Assembly (NCBI GenBank): GCA_030693515.1
Contig: JAUYAK010000072.1
Span: 25,398 to 89,397 of the forward strand
From: Opitutaceae bacterium
GTDB taxonomy: Bacteria > Verrucomicrobiota > Verrucomicrobiia > Opitutales > Opitutaceae
Direction: 5' to 3'
DNA: 64,000 nucleotides
The translations under genes and the position numbers were made by a program. Positions 51,959 to 60,705 of the stretch are shown here, in pieces (within the stretch, counting starts at the first letter, position 1; each line of letters opens with the position of its first letter). The notes beneath the pieces are model-generated. The model had not been told where the DNA came from. It made no database searches and saw nothing but the letters and a program-made list of their open reading frames with translations.

Positions 51959-54568
51959 ATGCAAATCAGCCAGGAAAGCTATCGCACCCGATGGTTCGTG
52001 TTGGTCGCCATATGGTCGGTCGCAGCTTTTACCCTTTTTCAGCAAGCGACACTGGTCCGGGAGTATCTTACGATCGTCGGACAGTTGGGGCTGCGGGGCG
52101 CACCGGCGTCCCCGACTCCGCTGAAGCAGGCTTTCCCGGCATTCGCCGCCGACGCCGAAGTTTGGGTTCGGCATGCGATCGCCTTGCTGGAAGGGGACGA
52201 TGTTCGCCTGCGTTACACCACCATCGACAATGCGCCTCAGGGCCGGGAAGTGCACTGGAACTCGGCGTGGGCGTGGACGATCGCCGGCGCGGGGAAAGTT
52301 CACCACCTCTTTACCGGCCAGCCCATCGCCAACTCGGTCGAGCAGGCCGCGATCTGGCTGAATCCCGTGGTCCTGCTCGGCCTCATCATTGCGCTGTCCA
52401 CCTGGGCGACCCGCCGGGCCGGCGTCATCGCCGGGGTGTTTGTGGCGGCCGCCATGCTCTGCAATGACCGTTTGTTCGAAGGCTTTTTCCCGAGCTACGT
52501 CGACCACCACGGTCTGCTTTCCGTTTCCGTCCTAGCCATGGTTCTTGGCGCGGTGATGATGGGAGGCGGATGGTGGCAGGCAACGACGGGAGCTAGATCG
52601 GCGCTGCTGCCCGACTCTCCCGAAGCCAGCCGAGCGGCCGCCCGGATGTCGGGCTTGGCCGGAGCGTTCGGACTTTGGGTAAGCGCGGCGTCCGTCATCC
52701 CACCCATCGCCATCGTCGGGATCGCGGGGTTGGGTGCCGTGCTGTTGCACGGCCGGCACGCCCAGGCGCAAGGGGCGACGTTCGATGGCGACACTTGGCG
52801 GACTTGGGGACGGGTGGGCGGCATCGCCAGCGTCATTTTCTACCTGCTCGAGTATTTCCCCAACCACCTCAGCCTCCGCATGGAGCCGAACCACCCCTTT
52901 CACGCGCTGGCTTGGTGGGGCGGCGCCGAATTGATCGCACAGTTCGGCGAGCGCTGGCTCGGGGCGCGCCCACGCTTCTGGGCCGAGCCTCGCCGGCTGA
53001 TCACGCCGCTGCTCGCCGTTTGCGTCGCGCCCCTCACTATAGTGATCGGTGGCGCGCGGGTTTTCTCCCCCGTGCTCGATACCTTCATGGTGAGGCTGCA
53101 CAATGACTACATCCAGGAGTTCCTCCCGCTTTGGAAGACGTTGCGCGTCTTCGACGGAAAGATGGCCTTCCAGATTCTGGTGGTCGACAGCCTTCCCCTC
53201 CTGGCCGCCCTCGCCACCCTGACCTACCGGCGCCGGCAGAGCCCGATGGTGCTTTGGTTCGCGACCCTCGCGGCCCTCCTGCTCAACGTCATGGCTTGGG
53301 GGCAGTCGCGTTGGCTGCTGAACGCGGCGGGTGCCCAGATGTGCGTCTCCCTCGTCGTCTTGGCGTGCTGGACGGTCTCCTATCGCCCGATGGTGCGCTG
53401 GATCGCCGCGCTCGCGTTCGTCAGTGCGATCTTTCTGCCCAGCGCGGTGATGCGCAACGTGAACTCCGCCGCCGACGTCAAGGCGCGCCGCGTTTCGCCT
53501 GCGGATGCCAAGGGTTCCCTGGCCCGCGACATCGCTGCGACCCTGCGCGCCACGCAGCCCACCGGCGACATCGTGATGCTCTCAAGCCCCAATGCCTCGA
53601 CTCAGATCGGCTATTATGGGCGCTTCAAGACCTTGGGGACTCTCTACTGGGAAAACAGCGCCGGTCTCAAGGCGGCCGCCGCGATTTTCAGCGCCCGCTC
53701 GGAAGTCGAAGCGGCCGAACTGATCAAGAAGCACCAAGTCACCCACATCGCGCTCCTCGGCGAGGAGAACTTCATCGCCCAATATTTCCAGTTGCTGCAT
53801 CCGAAAGCGACGGCCGAAGAGATCAAGCAAGGCTTTGGCTACCGGCTGCTCGCCGACAAAGTCGTGCCCCAATGGCTGCAAATGATCCCTTACCGGGTGC
53901 CGGAGGACCTGGAGACACTCAAACCCCTGGTGATGCTCTTCAAGGTGAACTTCACCCAGAACTTGGCCGAAGCCCTTTACAACGTCGCCCTCTCCCAGAT
54001 TGCCAACGATGCGCTTGATGATGCCGACCGCACCCTCGACGTCCTGACCAGTCAGGCTCCGCACCTTCATCAGCCGTGGCTGCGCAAGGGTGAGCTGCAA
54101 ATGACGCGGCTCAACTGGCCGGTCGCCTTTGAGCACATGATGAAAGGCATCGCCGCCGCTCCTGAAAATGAGCGGATCGGACTTTGCATCGCCACCGCCG
54201 GCACCTTCTACAACCGCGGGCAGCACGCCTGGGCGATTCGTCTCTACCGGCACGCGCTCACCCTCAGACGCACGCCGGAAGTGCTCGCCTACCTCTCCTG
54301 GATTCTCGGCAGCAGCTGGCACGACAACCTGCGCGACGGCAAGGAAGCCCTGGAACTCGCCCAGGAGGCGCTGCGCGCGGATGCGAACTCCCCCACCGCG
54401 CTCAACGCCCTCGCCGCCGCCCTGGCCGAGACCGGCCGATTCCAGGAGGCGATCGAAGCGGCCGAGCGCGCGACCGTGAACGCCCGGCTCCGCGGCGAAA
54501 CCGCCGCCGCCCAGATCTTCGAGCAACGGCTGCAGCACCTGCGCGGCGGCAAGCCCCTGCGCAATTGA
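51959..54568 (+). CDS. STT3-like GT-C membrane glycosyltransferase with C-terminal TPR region
   Basis: 869 residues from ATG 51959. About 12 membrane helices span 10-500. The first external loop has D66-A-E..R71-H72 and IDNAPQGREVHWNS (89-102), and the next helical pair ends FFPSYVDHHGLLS with D182-H183-H184, resembling loop motifs in STT3/AglB/PglB-type oligosaccharyltransferases. A canonical WWDYG motif is not seen. Residues 520-680 are soluble, 690-869 TPR-like (ALYNVALSQIANDALDDADRTL; NSPTALNALAAALAETGRFQEAIEAAERA). It lies between tpsA and tpsB, 88 bp before tpsB, so its target could be TpsA. Activity is inferred. Confidence 0.6.
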   Translation: MQISQESYRTRWFVLVAIWSVAAFTLFQQATLVREYLTIVGQLGLRGAPASPTPLKQAFPAFAADAEVWVRHAIALLEGDDVRLRYTTIDNAPQGREVHWNSAWAWTIAGAGKVHHLFTGQPIANSVEQAAIWLNPVVLLGLIIALSTWATRRAGVIAGVFVAAAMLCNDRLFEGFFPSYVDHHGLLSVSVLAMVLGAVMMGGGWWQATTGARSALLPDSPEASRAAARMSGLAGAFGLWVSAASVIPPIAIVGIAGLGAVLLHGRHAQAQGATFDGDTWRTWGRVGGIASVIFYLLEYFPNHLSLRMEPNHPFHALAWWGGAELIAQFGERWLGARPRFWAEPRRLITPLLAVCVAPLTIVIGGARVFSPVLDTFMVRLHNDYIQEFLPLWKTLRVFDGKMAFQILVVDSLPLLAALATLTYRRRQSPMVLWFATLAALLLNVMAWGQSRWLLNAAGAQMCVSLVVLACWTVSYRPMVRWIAALAFVSAIFLPSAVMRNVNSAADVKARRVSPADAKGSLARDIAATLRATQPTGDIVMLSSPNASTQIGYYGRFKTLGTLYWENSAGLKAAAAIFSARSEVEAAELIKKHQVTHIALLGEENFIAQYFQLLHPKATAEEIKQGFGYRLLADKVVPQWLQMIPYRVPEDLETLKPLVMLFKVNFTQNLAEALYNVALSQIANDALDDADRTLDVLTSQAPHLHQPWLRKGELQMTRLNWPVAFEHMMKGIAAAPENERIGLCIATAGTFYNRGQHAWAIRLYRHALTLRRTPEVLAYLSWILGSSWHDNLRDGKEALELAQEALRADANSPTALNALAAALAETGRFQEAIEAAERATVNARLRGETAAAQIFEQRLQHLRGGKPLRN

Positions 54569-54656
54569 AGACCGCCCGCGGCCCGGTGAGACGAAGCCAG
54601 GGGATTCTGGCGTTGTAATTGAACATTCCGGTGGTCAAAGGGTCTCGCTTGCCATA

Positions 54657-56393
54657 ATGATCCCGTTGATCTGTTCCCGTGTTCGAGCCCTCATGCCGGG
54701 CTTGCTGGCGTTTGCCGTGGCCGCCCTCTCCCATGGCGCCGAGCCCGCCACCCCGGATCCCGCGCCGACCAGCGGACGGCCGCTCCTCCGCATCATTGTC
54801 ACCGATAGCCTCGAAGCCGCCAACACCTTCGTGCCCGCGCCCGAGGCGGAGTTTGTCGTGCTCTCCCCCGGTCTCGCTGCCTTCAATGCCGCCGACCTCA
54901 ACACGCGGCTCGCCAGCGGCCTCAACCGGATCATTGATGAGCGCCTGCTCGCGGCCATCGCGCAAGTGATCGAAACCTTCCTTCGGCAAAACAATCACCC
55001 GAACGCGACGGTCGTCATTCCGACCCAGAGCATCGCTGAGGGCGTGGTGCGGGTGATCGCCCAACCCGGGCCCGACACAGCCACGGTCGTATCCCAAGCC
55101 AAATCCACCAACTGGAAGATCAGGAACATCAACATCCCGCAAACCCGGTGGTTCAGCGAAAGCCTCCTGCGCCAGAAGCTGCGGATCGAGCAAGGCGGGC
55201 TGGTCCGCTTCGATGAGCTGGATCGCGCGATTGACTGGACCAACAACAATTCCTTTCGCCGGATCCGCGTGCGCATCGATCCCGTGCCCAATACCGACGA
55301 GGCCGATCTCACCATCGCCATGCAGGAAGCGCTTCCCCTGCGGCTTTCGCTCACCCTCGATAACGCGGGCAACGCAGTGCTCGGCCAGCACCGCTTCATC
55401 CTCGCAGCGACCTACGCCAACCTGTGGGGCCTCGATCACCAGCTCTCGTATCAGTATATCACCACCGAGACGCCCAATATTTACCAAGGCCACGGATTGG
55501 ACTACCGCGTTCCCCTCCCTTGGCGCCACTATTTCCAAATCAGCGGGACCTACCTCAAGGCCAAGCCGGAAATCTATGACGGGCTCTTCCTGCAGGAAGG
55601 TGAAACCATCACCACGGATCTCCGCTACACGATGCCCGTCCGGACGGGCATCAACCCCATCGACCTCTTCGCTTCGATTGGCTTCAAGGAAACCAACAAC
55701 AACCTCACCTGGGATCCGCGGGCCAGCAAACTGCTCGTCCAAAGCAGCAAGACCAACATCTTCCAGTTCACCTTGGGCGGCTCGGCCGTCCGACGCGACA
55801 AACTCGGCGCCTGGGCGCTGGGGGCCAGCGCCACCTTCAGCCCCGGCGACGTAAACTCGCGCAACCGCGCCGCCGCCTTCGGCGAAACCCGGCCGGGCGC
55901 CGACCCGCGCTACGTCTACGGCAGCGTTTCGCTCCAGCGTCTCATCAACCTGAAGGGCGGCTGGGATCTCTCGTCGCGACTCATGGTGCAGGCGTCCGAC
56001 GACAATTTGCTGCCCAGCGAGCAGTTGAGCATCGGCGGCGGGGCAAGCGTGCGGGGCTACCCGGAGAACCTCTACGCCGGCGATCAAGCCTTTGTCTTCG
56101 TGACCGAGCTTATCAGTCCAGCTTTGAAGCGAAGCATACCCCGTCTTTCGAAGACGCTAGGGCCTCTCGAAACCCGCGGCCTCATCTTCTACGACGCCGC
56201 CAACAGCGAGGCGAAGACACCCGCCCGATTCGACCCCGTGCGCCGGCCGCTCGCCAGCGCCGGTCTGGGCGTGCGCATGGCCTTGGCCACGAACTTCTCC
56301 CTCCAAGCCGACTACGGTTGGCGCCTAGCCAGCCTGCCTTATCAGGAAATTCCGGGTTCGCGCGGGCACATTCGGGTTTCTATCGCCTACTAG
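54657..56393 (+). CDS. TpsB outer-membrane transporter (two-partner secretion, ShlB/FhaC type)
   Basis: 578 residues: signal peptide ending SHGAEPA, POTRA-like domains (about 80-230; AIAQVIETFLRQNNHPNATVVIPTQSIAEGVVRVIAQPG and the second with WFSESLLRQKLRIEQGGLVRFDELDRAIDWTNN), then a beta-barrel (about 230-578) with the FhaC/Omp85 motifs VRGYP (after GGGAS) and a C-terminal aromatic Y (HIRVSIAY). Conserved LRLSLTLDNAGNA starts the barrel. It translocates TpsA across the outer membrane. A run of genes for glycan enzymes follows at 24 bp. Confidence 0.88.
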   Translation: MIPLICSRVRALMPGLLAFAVAALSHGAEPATPDPAPTSGRPLLRIIVTDSLEAANTFVPAPEAEFVVLSPGLAAFNAADLNTRLASGLNRIIDERLLAAIAQVIETFLRQNNHPNATVVIPTQSIAEGVVRVIAQPGPDTATVVSQAKSTNWKIRNINIPQTRWFSESLLRQKLRIEQGGLVRFDELDRAIDWTNNNSFRRIRVRIDPVPNTDEADLTIAMQEALPLRLSLTLDNAGNAVLGQHRFILAATYANLWGLDHQLSYQYITTETPNIYQGHGLDYRVPLPWRHYFQISGTYLKAKPEIYDGLFLQEGETITTDLRYTMPVRTGINPIDLFASIGFKETNNNLTWDPRASKLLVQSSKTNIFQFTLGGSAVRRDKLGAWALGASATFSPGDVNSRNRAAAFGETRPGADPRYVYGSVSLQRLINLKGGWDLSSRLMVQASDDNLLPSEQLSIGGGASVRGYPENLYAGDQAFVFVTELISPALKRSIPRLSKTLGPLETRGLIFYDAANSEAKTPARFDPVRRPLASAGLGVRMALATNFSLQADYGWRLASLPYQEIPGSRGHIRVSIAY

Positions 56394-56417
56394 GCCAGAT
56401 GGCGCTCTTTTCGAGCG

Positions 56418-57464
56418 GTGCGGATCCATCTCGGACACCATTTTTACGGCGCCGGTAACCTCGGCGACGACTTCATGCTCGCCGGCTTCCTCGCCGCGAT
56501 GAAGTCGCTCGCGCCCGATGCCACCTACACCTGCTGCGTGCCCTTCGGCCTAGTGCCCCTGCGCCTGCGCTTTCCCGCGGTGCAGTGGTTCCCGCATGAG
56601 GATGCCGACCGCGCCCGGTGCGTGGCGGAGTGCGACGTGTGGCTGGGCCTCGGCGGCGCTCCGTTCCAAAGCGCCCTCTCGCGCTGGTTCCTCGACCACC
56701 TCGTCGGCGAAATGGATCTCTGCGAACGGGAGCGGAAACCCATGTTCTACCTCGGCATCGGTATCCAGACCGCCGCCGACCTCGCTGAGGCCGACGTGCG
56801 CCACCTCGTCGGCCGCGCCGCCCACATCTGGACGCGCGACTTCGGTTCCGCCGAAAAACTCCGCGCCCTGCCCTCGCGCCCGCAAATCGATTCCGCCGGC
56901 GATCTCGCCCACATTTTCTTCTGCGATCACAACCCGCCTCCGGCCAAACCCAAGCGCCTCACCCTCGTCGCCAATTTCGACTACGACGCCTGGCCCGGCC
57001 AAGCCGAATGCCTTGATGCGGTGAAAAAGCTCCCTGCCACCGAGCGCGTGTGGCTCGCGCAGGAAGGCCGCGATTTGCCCGGCGCGGAACGCAGGCTTTA
57101 CGCCACGCTGTCCGCCGCCGAAAAAGTCTGGTGGACCTTTGCCTCCCCTGAACAGCCCGGTGCGCCTCTCGCCGAGGTAATCGCGGGCTGGCCCAGCGGC
57201 GAATGGCTCGTCACCGCCCGCTACCACTCCGCCGTCGCCGCCGCCTGGGCCGGCTCCAAGATCGCGGTCATCTCGACCAACGAAAAACTCCGCTCCGTCG
57301 CCCACGACCTGCACGCGCCGCTGCTGCCGCTCCGCGCCGACGAGGGCACGGTCTTCCGCGCACTCTCCGGCGCCCAGCCGGCCAAGCCCCCCGTCCACCT
57401 TGCCGACCGGGCGCGCACCGCCTGCGCGGAGTTCGTGCGCTCCGCGATTGCGCACCGGCGCTGA
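56418..57464 (+). CDS. Polysaccharide pyruvyl transferase family protein
   Basis: 348 residues with GTG start. N-terminal HHFYGAGNLGDDFMLAGFL is the 'GNxGD' signature of PS_pyruv_trans; IWTRDFGSAEKL (kinase-like RD/S segment) and WLVTARYHSAVAAAWAGSKIAVI (family 'R-x-H-x-x-I/V' plus Rossmann-like end) are also present. It would transfer a pyruvyl ketal or act as a related GT-B transferase on a surface glycan. 24 bp after tpsB. Confidence 0.8.
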   Translation: MRIHLGHHFYGAGNLGDDFMLAGFLAAMKSLAPDATYTCCVPFGLVPLRLRFPAVQWFPHEDADRARCVAECDVWLGLGGAPFQSALSRWFLDHLVGEMDLCERERKPMFYLGIGIQTAADLAEADVRHLVGRAAHIWTRDFGSAEKLRALPSRPQIDSAGDLAHIFFCDHNPPPAKPKRLTLVANFDYDAWPGQAECLDAVKKLPATERVWLAQEGRDLPGAERRLYATLSAAEKVWWTFASPEQPGAPLAEVIAGWPSGEWLVTARYHSAVAAAWAGSKIAVISTNEKLRSVAHDLHAPLLPLRADEGTVFRALSGAQPAKPPVHLADRARTACAEFVRSAIAHRR

Positions 57465-57486
57465 AGTCGCGAAACCCAAGCGGCTC

Positions 57487-60400
57487 ATGCTGGCGCTCGC
57501 GCTCTCTTTCGCCTTCCTCGTCTTTCTCGCCGCCACCGGCCGCGCGACCCTCGCGCTCTGCGGCTGGCGCAGCGGGGTGCTGCGCGCCTGGCTGCTCGCC
57601 CCCGCGATCGGCCTCGCGGTCGCGGTGCTCGCCATCATGGCGCTCAGCCAAGCCGGTTTGCCCGTGCGCGCGTTTGCCTGGCCGCTGGCCCTCGGCCTCG
57701 CGGTCTTCTCGGCCGTGATCTTCTGGTGGCGACGGCCCGCGCTGCCCGCACGCGCGTTGTGGCCGTTTTTAGCCATCGCGGTGTTTTCGCTGCTCTGGAC
57801 CGGCTGGCCGATGCTGCGCTTCGGGTTCGGCTGGCTAAGCTACGTCAACGACGACTACGTCAACTACTGCCTGGCCGCCGAACGCTTCAAGGACTTCTCC
57901 TTCTGGCGCGTGCCCACGCCTGAGGAACTCGCGGGCCGCGACATCGCGCAATACTACTGGTTCATGCATGTGCCGGGCCTCATGCGCTTCGGCAGCGAGA
58001 TCATCCTCGCGTGGATCTCGGCGCTCACCGGCGTGAAGTCCCTCGGCATCTTCATGCCGGTGATCATCGGGCTGGGGCTGATTCAGCTCTTCTCCACCGC
58101 GGCGCTCGTGCTGCACCGCGGCCGCTGGCGGCGGCGCGCGCTCGTCGCGATGGCGCTGCTAGCCGCGAGCCCGCTGTTCATGCTGGGCTCGCTCTACCAG
58201 CTAATCGCGCAAGTCGGCGGGCTCGCACTGCTCCTCGCGGCCACGGCGCTCATCACAGCGCCCATGCCCGCGCGGCGCTGGCGCGTGGTCCCGCACATCC
58301 TCGCCCTCGCGCTCGTCGGCGCGGCGCTGGCCGTTTTCTACCCGGAGGTCTCGGCCTTCGCCGTGCTCACCCTGCTGCTCGTGGGGGCCGTTGATCTCGT
58401 GCGCACGCGGCGGTTCCCGGCGGTGCGCGCCACGCTCGTCGTCTATGCGATCGTCGGCGTCATCTTCCTGCTGCGCTACAACCTCCTCTCCTACGTCTTC
58501 ACCATCATGCTGCAGATGGGCTCGGGCTTCCGCAGCGTCGATCTCTCGCTGTCGCTGTTCCCGTATTTCATGATCCCGACAGGCCTGGCCAATCTGTTCG
58601 GGCTGATGCCGCTGGCGAAAAACTGGTCCGATCCCCTGACCACGCTCACGATCCTCGCCGGCCTGCTCGCGCTGGTGACGGCGCTGGCGGTCGCCACACG
58701 GCAGGCCCTGCGCGCCACGCCCATGGCGGCCCTGCTGATCGTGCAGTTCCTCCTCGCGCTGCGGCTCATGACCTCGGGCAACGACTTCGGCCTCTACAAG
58801 CTCGCGATGTTCATGCAGCCGGCGCTCGCCGCCGCGCTCGCCTGCGCGCTTCTGCGGCTCCCGTGGGCGCGGCTGGTCGCGCCGCTGGGGGTGCTCACCG
58901 CGATCGTCTGCTGCGCGCCCACCGCGCTCTACTACACCCGCGCCTCGCTCGGCGAGAAGGCCGGCGGCATCACCGAGGCCAAGCTCGCCTCCATCCTCGG
59001 CACACAGCCGCCCGCCATTCCGCCCGGCACACGGCTGCTCACCGACATCAACAACCTCGTCGCCGCCAAGGTCGCCGCGCTCCACCTGCGCGGCACCGAT
59101 CTGCGCTTCCTCTCCCGCGACTACTACCAGCAAATCGCGCCCATCGAGTTTGAGCGGCTCGGCGACACCGCGCTCGCCCTGCACCCGCACTTCGAGCTGC
59201 TGCAGCAGACGCGCGCGATGCTCGAACAGCGCGACGTCGACGGCATCCGCTCGCATCAGCTTTTCTACACCTCCTTCCGCGCCCCGATCCTCAGCCACGA
59301 AAAAAACGATCCGCGCGACGGCTACCTCCTCCTCGACGAATCGCTCGGCCTCTTCAACAAGCTCCGGCTCACGACCGCGCCCGGCGCCGTGGCCCCGTCT
59401 TACTACAAATATCTCCCCGCCGCCGACGCGCGCAACCACCTCGTCTTTGTCCACACCGGCCGCGGCAACCACTACTACCTCGGCGATCGGAACCGCATCG
59501 CCATCTTCCAGCAGGAAGCCGATCCCTACACGCCGAGGCAGGACATCACCGGCCTCGGGCGCTTCCTCCTCCTGCGCGTCGAGCAGCCGGACGAGGAGTT
59601 TTATCTGCGCATCTCCGCGTCGAAAACCTTCATGGGCCGTGGCCACACCTCGTGGTCACCCGGCTCGCGCGTGCTCGGCGCGGCCGATGTGCCGCTCGCG
59701 TTCCCCGGCCACGGCGCGGTGAACCGCATCGTCGGCCCCATCCGCCCGGTCATCCGCGACGGCGCCGCCTACCTCGCGATCGACTTCAACGAGACGCCCG
59801 TGCAGTTTCCCTTTGAGCGCACCGGCCTGCAGGCGCTCTACAACACCGAGGTGCCCTTTGACTCGCGCAAACTCGTCGCCTACGGCCGCGACATCTCCGC
59901 CCTCTCCGCCGCGCAACTCGCGGCGCTGCCCCGCCCCGCGAAGCTCACGCATTTCCCCGACGACCTCCTCTTCGCCCGCGGCCTCGAATTTTCCGGCATC
60001 TACGAGGACGGCTGGCTGTCACCGCAAAGCGAATTCGTGCTCGGCGGCGGCGGCCCCGCCGCGTGGGTGCGCGTGCGCGGCTTCGTGCCCGAGCTGCCCG
60101 GCCAGCCGCTCGGCCGCGGCACGCTGACGTTTTCCCTGCCCGGCGGCCCCGTCGAGGTGCCCGCCGAGGTCGGCTCCTTCGACTGGCTGCTGCCCGTCGG
60201 TTCGACCGACCAGCTGGCGCGCCTCGGCCTGCGCTTTTCCGCGCACGCCCCGCTGCCCAATCGCGACGACCGCCCCGTCGGCGGCAAACTCGAGTGGCTG
60301 GAGGTTTTCCTCTCGCTGCCGACCTACACCTTCGAATTCGGCAAACCCACCTCGGCGCGACTCGCTTCCACCGGCATCGATCAGGACGGTTGGTTCGCCC

Positions 60401-60705
60401 GCGCCGCGACGATCCAGCTCCCGCCGTTCGCCACCGCGCACGACATCGTGCTCACGCTGGAATTTCCCGCATGGAGCACGGCCCAGGAAATGGCGCTCAC
60501 CGCCCACTGGCCGGACGGCGTGCCTGCCAGCCGCCTCACGCTCAAGCCCGAGGGCGCCTCGACGCTCCATGTGCGCCTGCCGCGCTCGGATGTGGCACGC
60601 ACGCTGCGCCTCGAGGCCGCGGCTGATTTCTCGCTCGTGGCGCCCGACACCCGCCGCCGCGCCGGCCGCCTCGTGCAACTGGAAGTCCAGCCCGCCGCCC
60701 CGTGA
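57487..60705 (+). CDS. Large polytopic membrane protein with C-terminal soluble domain, GT-C-like
   Basis: 1072 residues. About 11-12 membrane helices up to residue 490, with the acidic loop SYVNDDYVNYCLAAERFKD (about 115) and AQYYWFMHVPGLM near the first long loop, suggestive of a GT-C-type transferase or flippase-like protein but without a sure motif. Residues about 500-1072 form a soluble, beta-rich domain (YLLLDESLGLFNKLRL; VRVRGFVPELPGQPL; LHVRLPRSDVARTLRLEAAADF). ATG 57487 lies 22 bp after the previous stop; the stop overlaps the next GTG (GTGA). No family name can be given. Confidence 0.6.
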   Translation: MLALALSFAFLVFLAATGRATLALCGWRSGVLRAWLLAPAIGLAVAVLAIMALSQAGLPVRAFAWPLALGLAVFSAVIFWWRRPALPARALWPFLAIAVFSLLWTGWPMLRFGFGWLSYVNDDYVNYCLAAERFKDFSFWRVPTPEELAGRDIAQYYWFMHVPGLMRFGSEIILAWISALTGVKSLGIFMPVIIGLGLIQLFSTAALVLHRGRWRRRALVAMALLAASPLFMLGSLYQLIAQVGGLALLLAATALITAPMPARRWRVVPHILALALVGAALAVFYPEVSAFAVLTLLLVGAVDLVRTRRFPAVRATLVVYAIVGVIFLLRYNLLSYVFTIMLQMGSGFRSVDLSLSLFPYFMIPTGLANLFGLMPLAKNWSDPLTTLTILAGLLALVTALAVATRQALRATPMAALLIVQFLLALRLMTSGNDFGLYKLAMFMQPALAAALACALLRLPWARLVAPLGVLTAIVCCAPTALYYTRASLGEKAGGITEAKLASILGTQPPAIPPGTRLLTDINNLVAAKVAALHLRGTDLRFLSRDYYQQIAPIEFERLGDTALALHPHFELLQQTRAMLEQRDVDGIRSHQLFYTSFRAPILSHEKNDPRDGYLLLDESLGLFNKLRLTTAPGAVAPSYYKYLPAADARNHLVFVHTGRGNHYYLGDRNRIAIFQQEADPYTPRQDITGLGRFLLLRVEQPDEEFYLRISASKTFMGRGHTSWSPGSRVLGAADVPLAFPGHGAVNRIVGPIRPVIRDGAAYLAIDFNETPVQFPFERTGLQALYNTEVPFDSRKLVAYGRDISALSAAQLAALPRPAKLTHFPDDLLFARGLEFSGIYEDGWLSPQSEFVLGGGGPAAWVRVRGFVPELPGQPLGRGTLTFSLPGGPVEVPAEVGSFDWLLPVGSTDQLARLGLRFSAHAPLPNRDDRPVGGKLEWLEVFLSLPTYTFEFGKPTSARLASTGIDQDGWFARAATIQLPPFATAHDIVLTLEFPAWSTAQEMALTAHWPDGVPASRLTLKPEGASTLHVRLPRSDVARTLRLEAAADFSLVAPDTRRRAGRLVQLEVQPAAP

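Noticed and set aside
57487..60705. O-antigen ligase or polymerase (WaaL/Wzy) call for the large membrane protein
   Set aside because: No convincing periplasmic ligase motif, and the 580-residue soluble tail does not fit those families.
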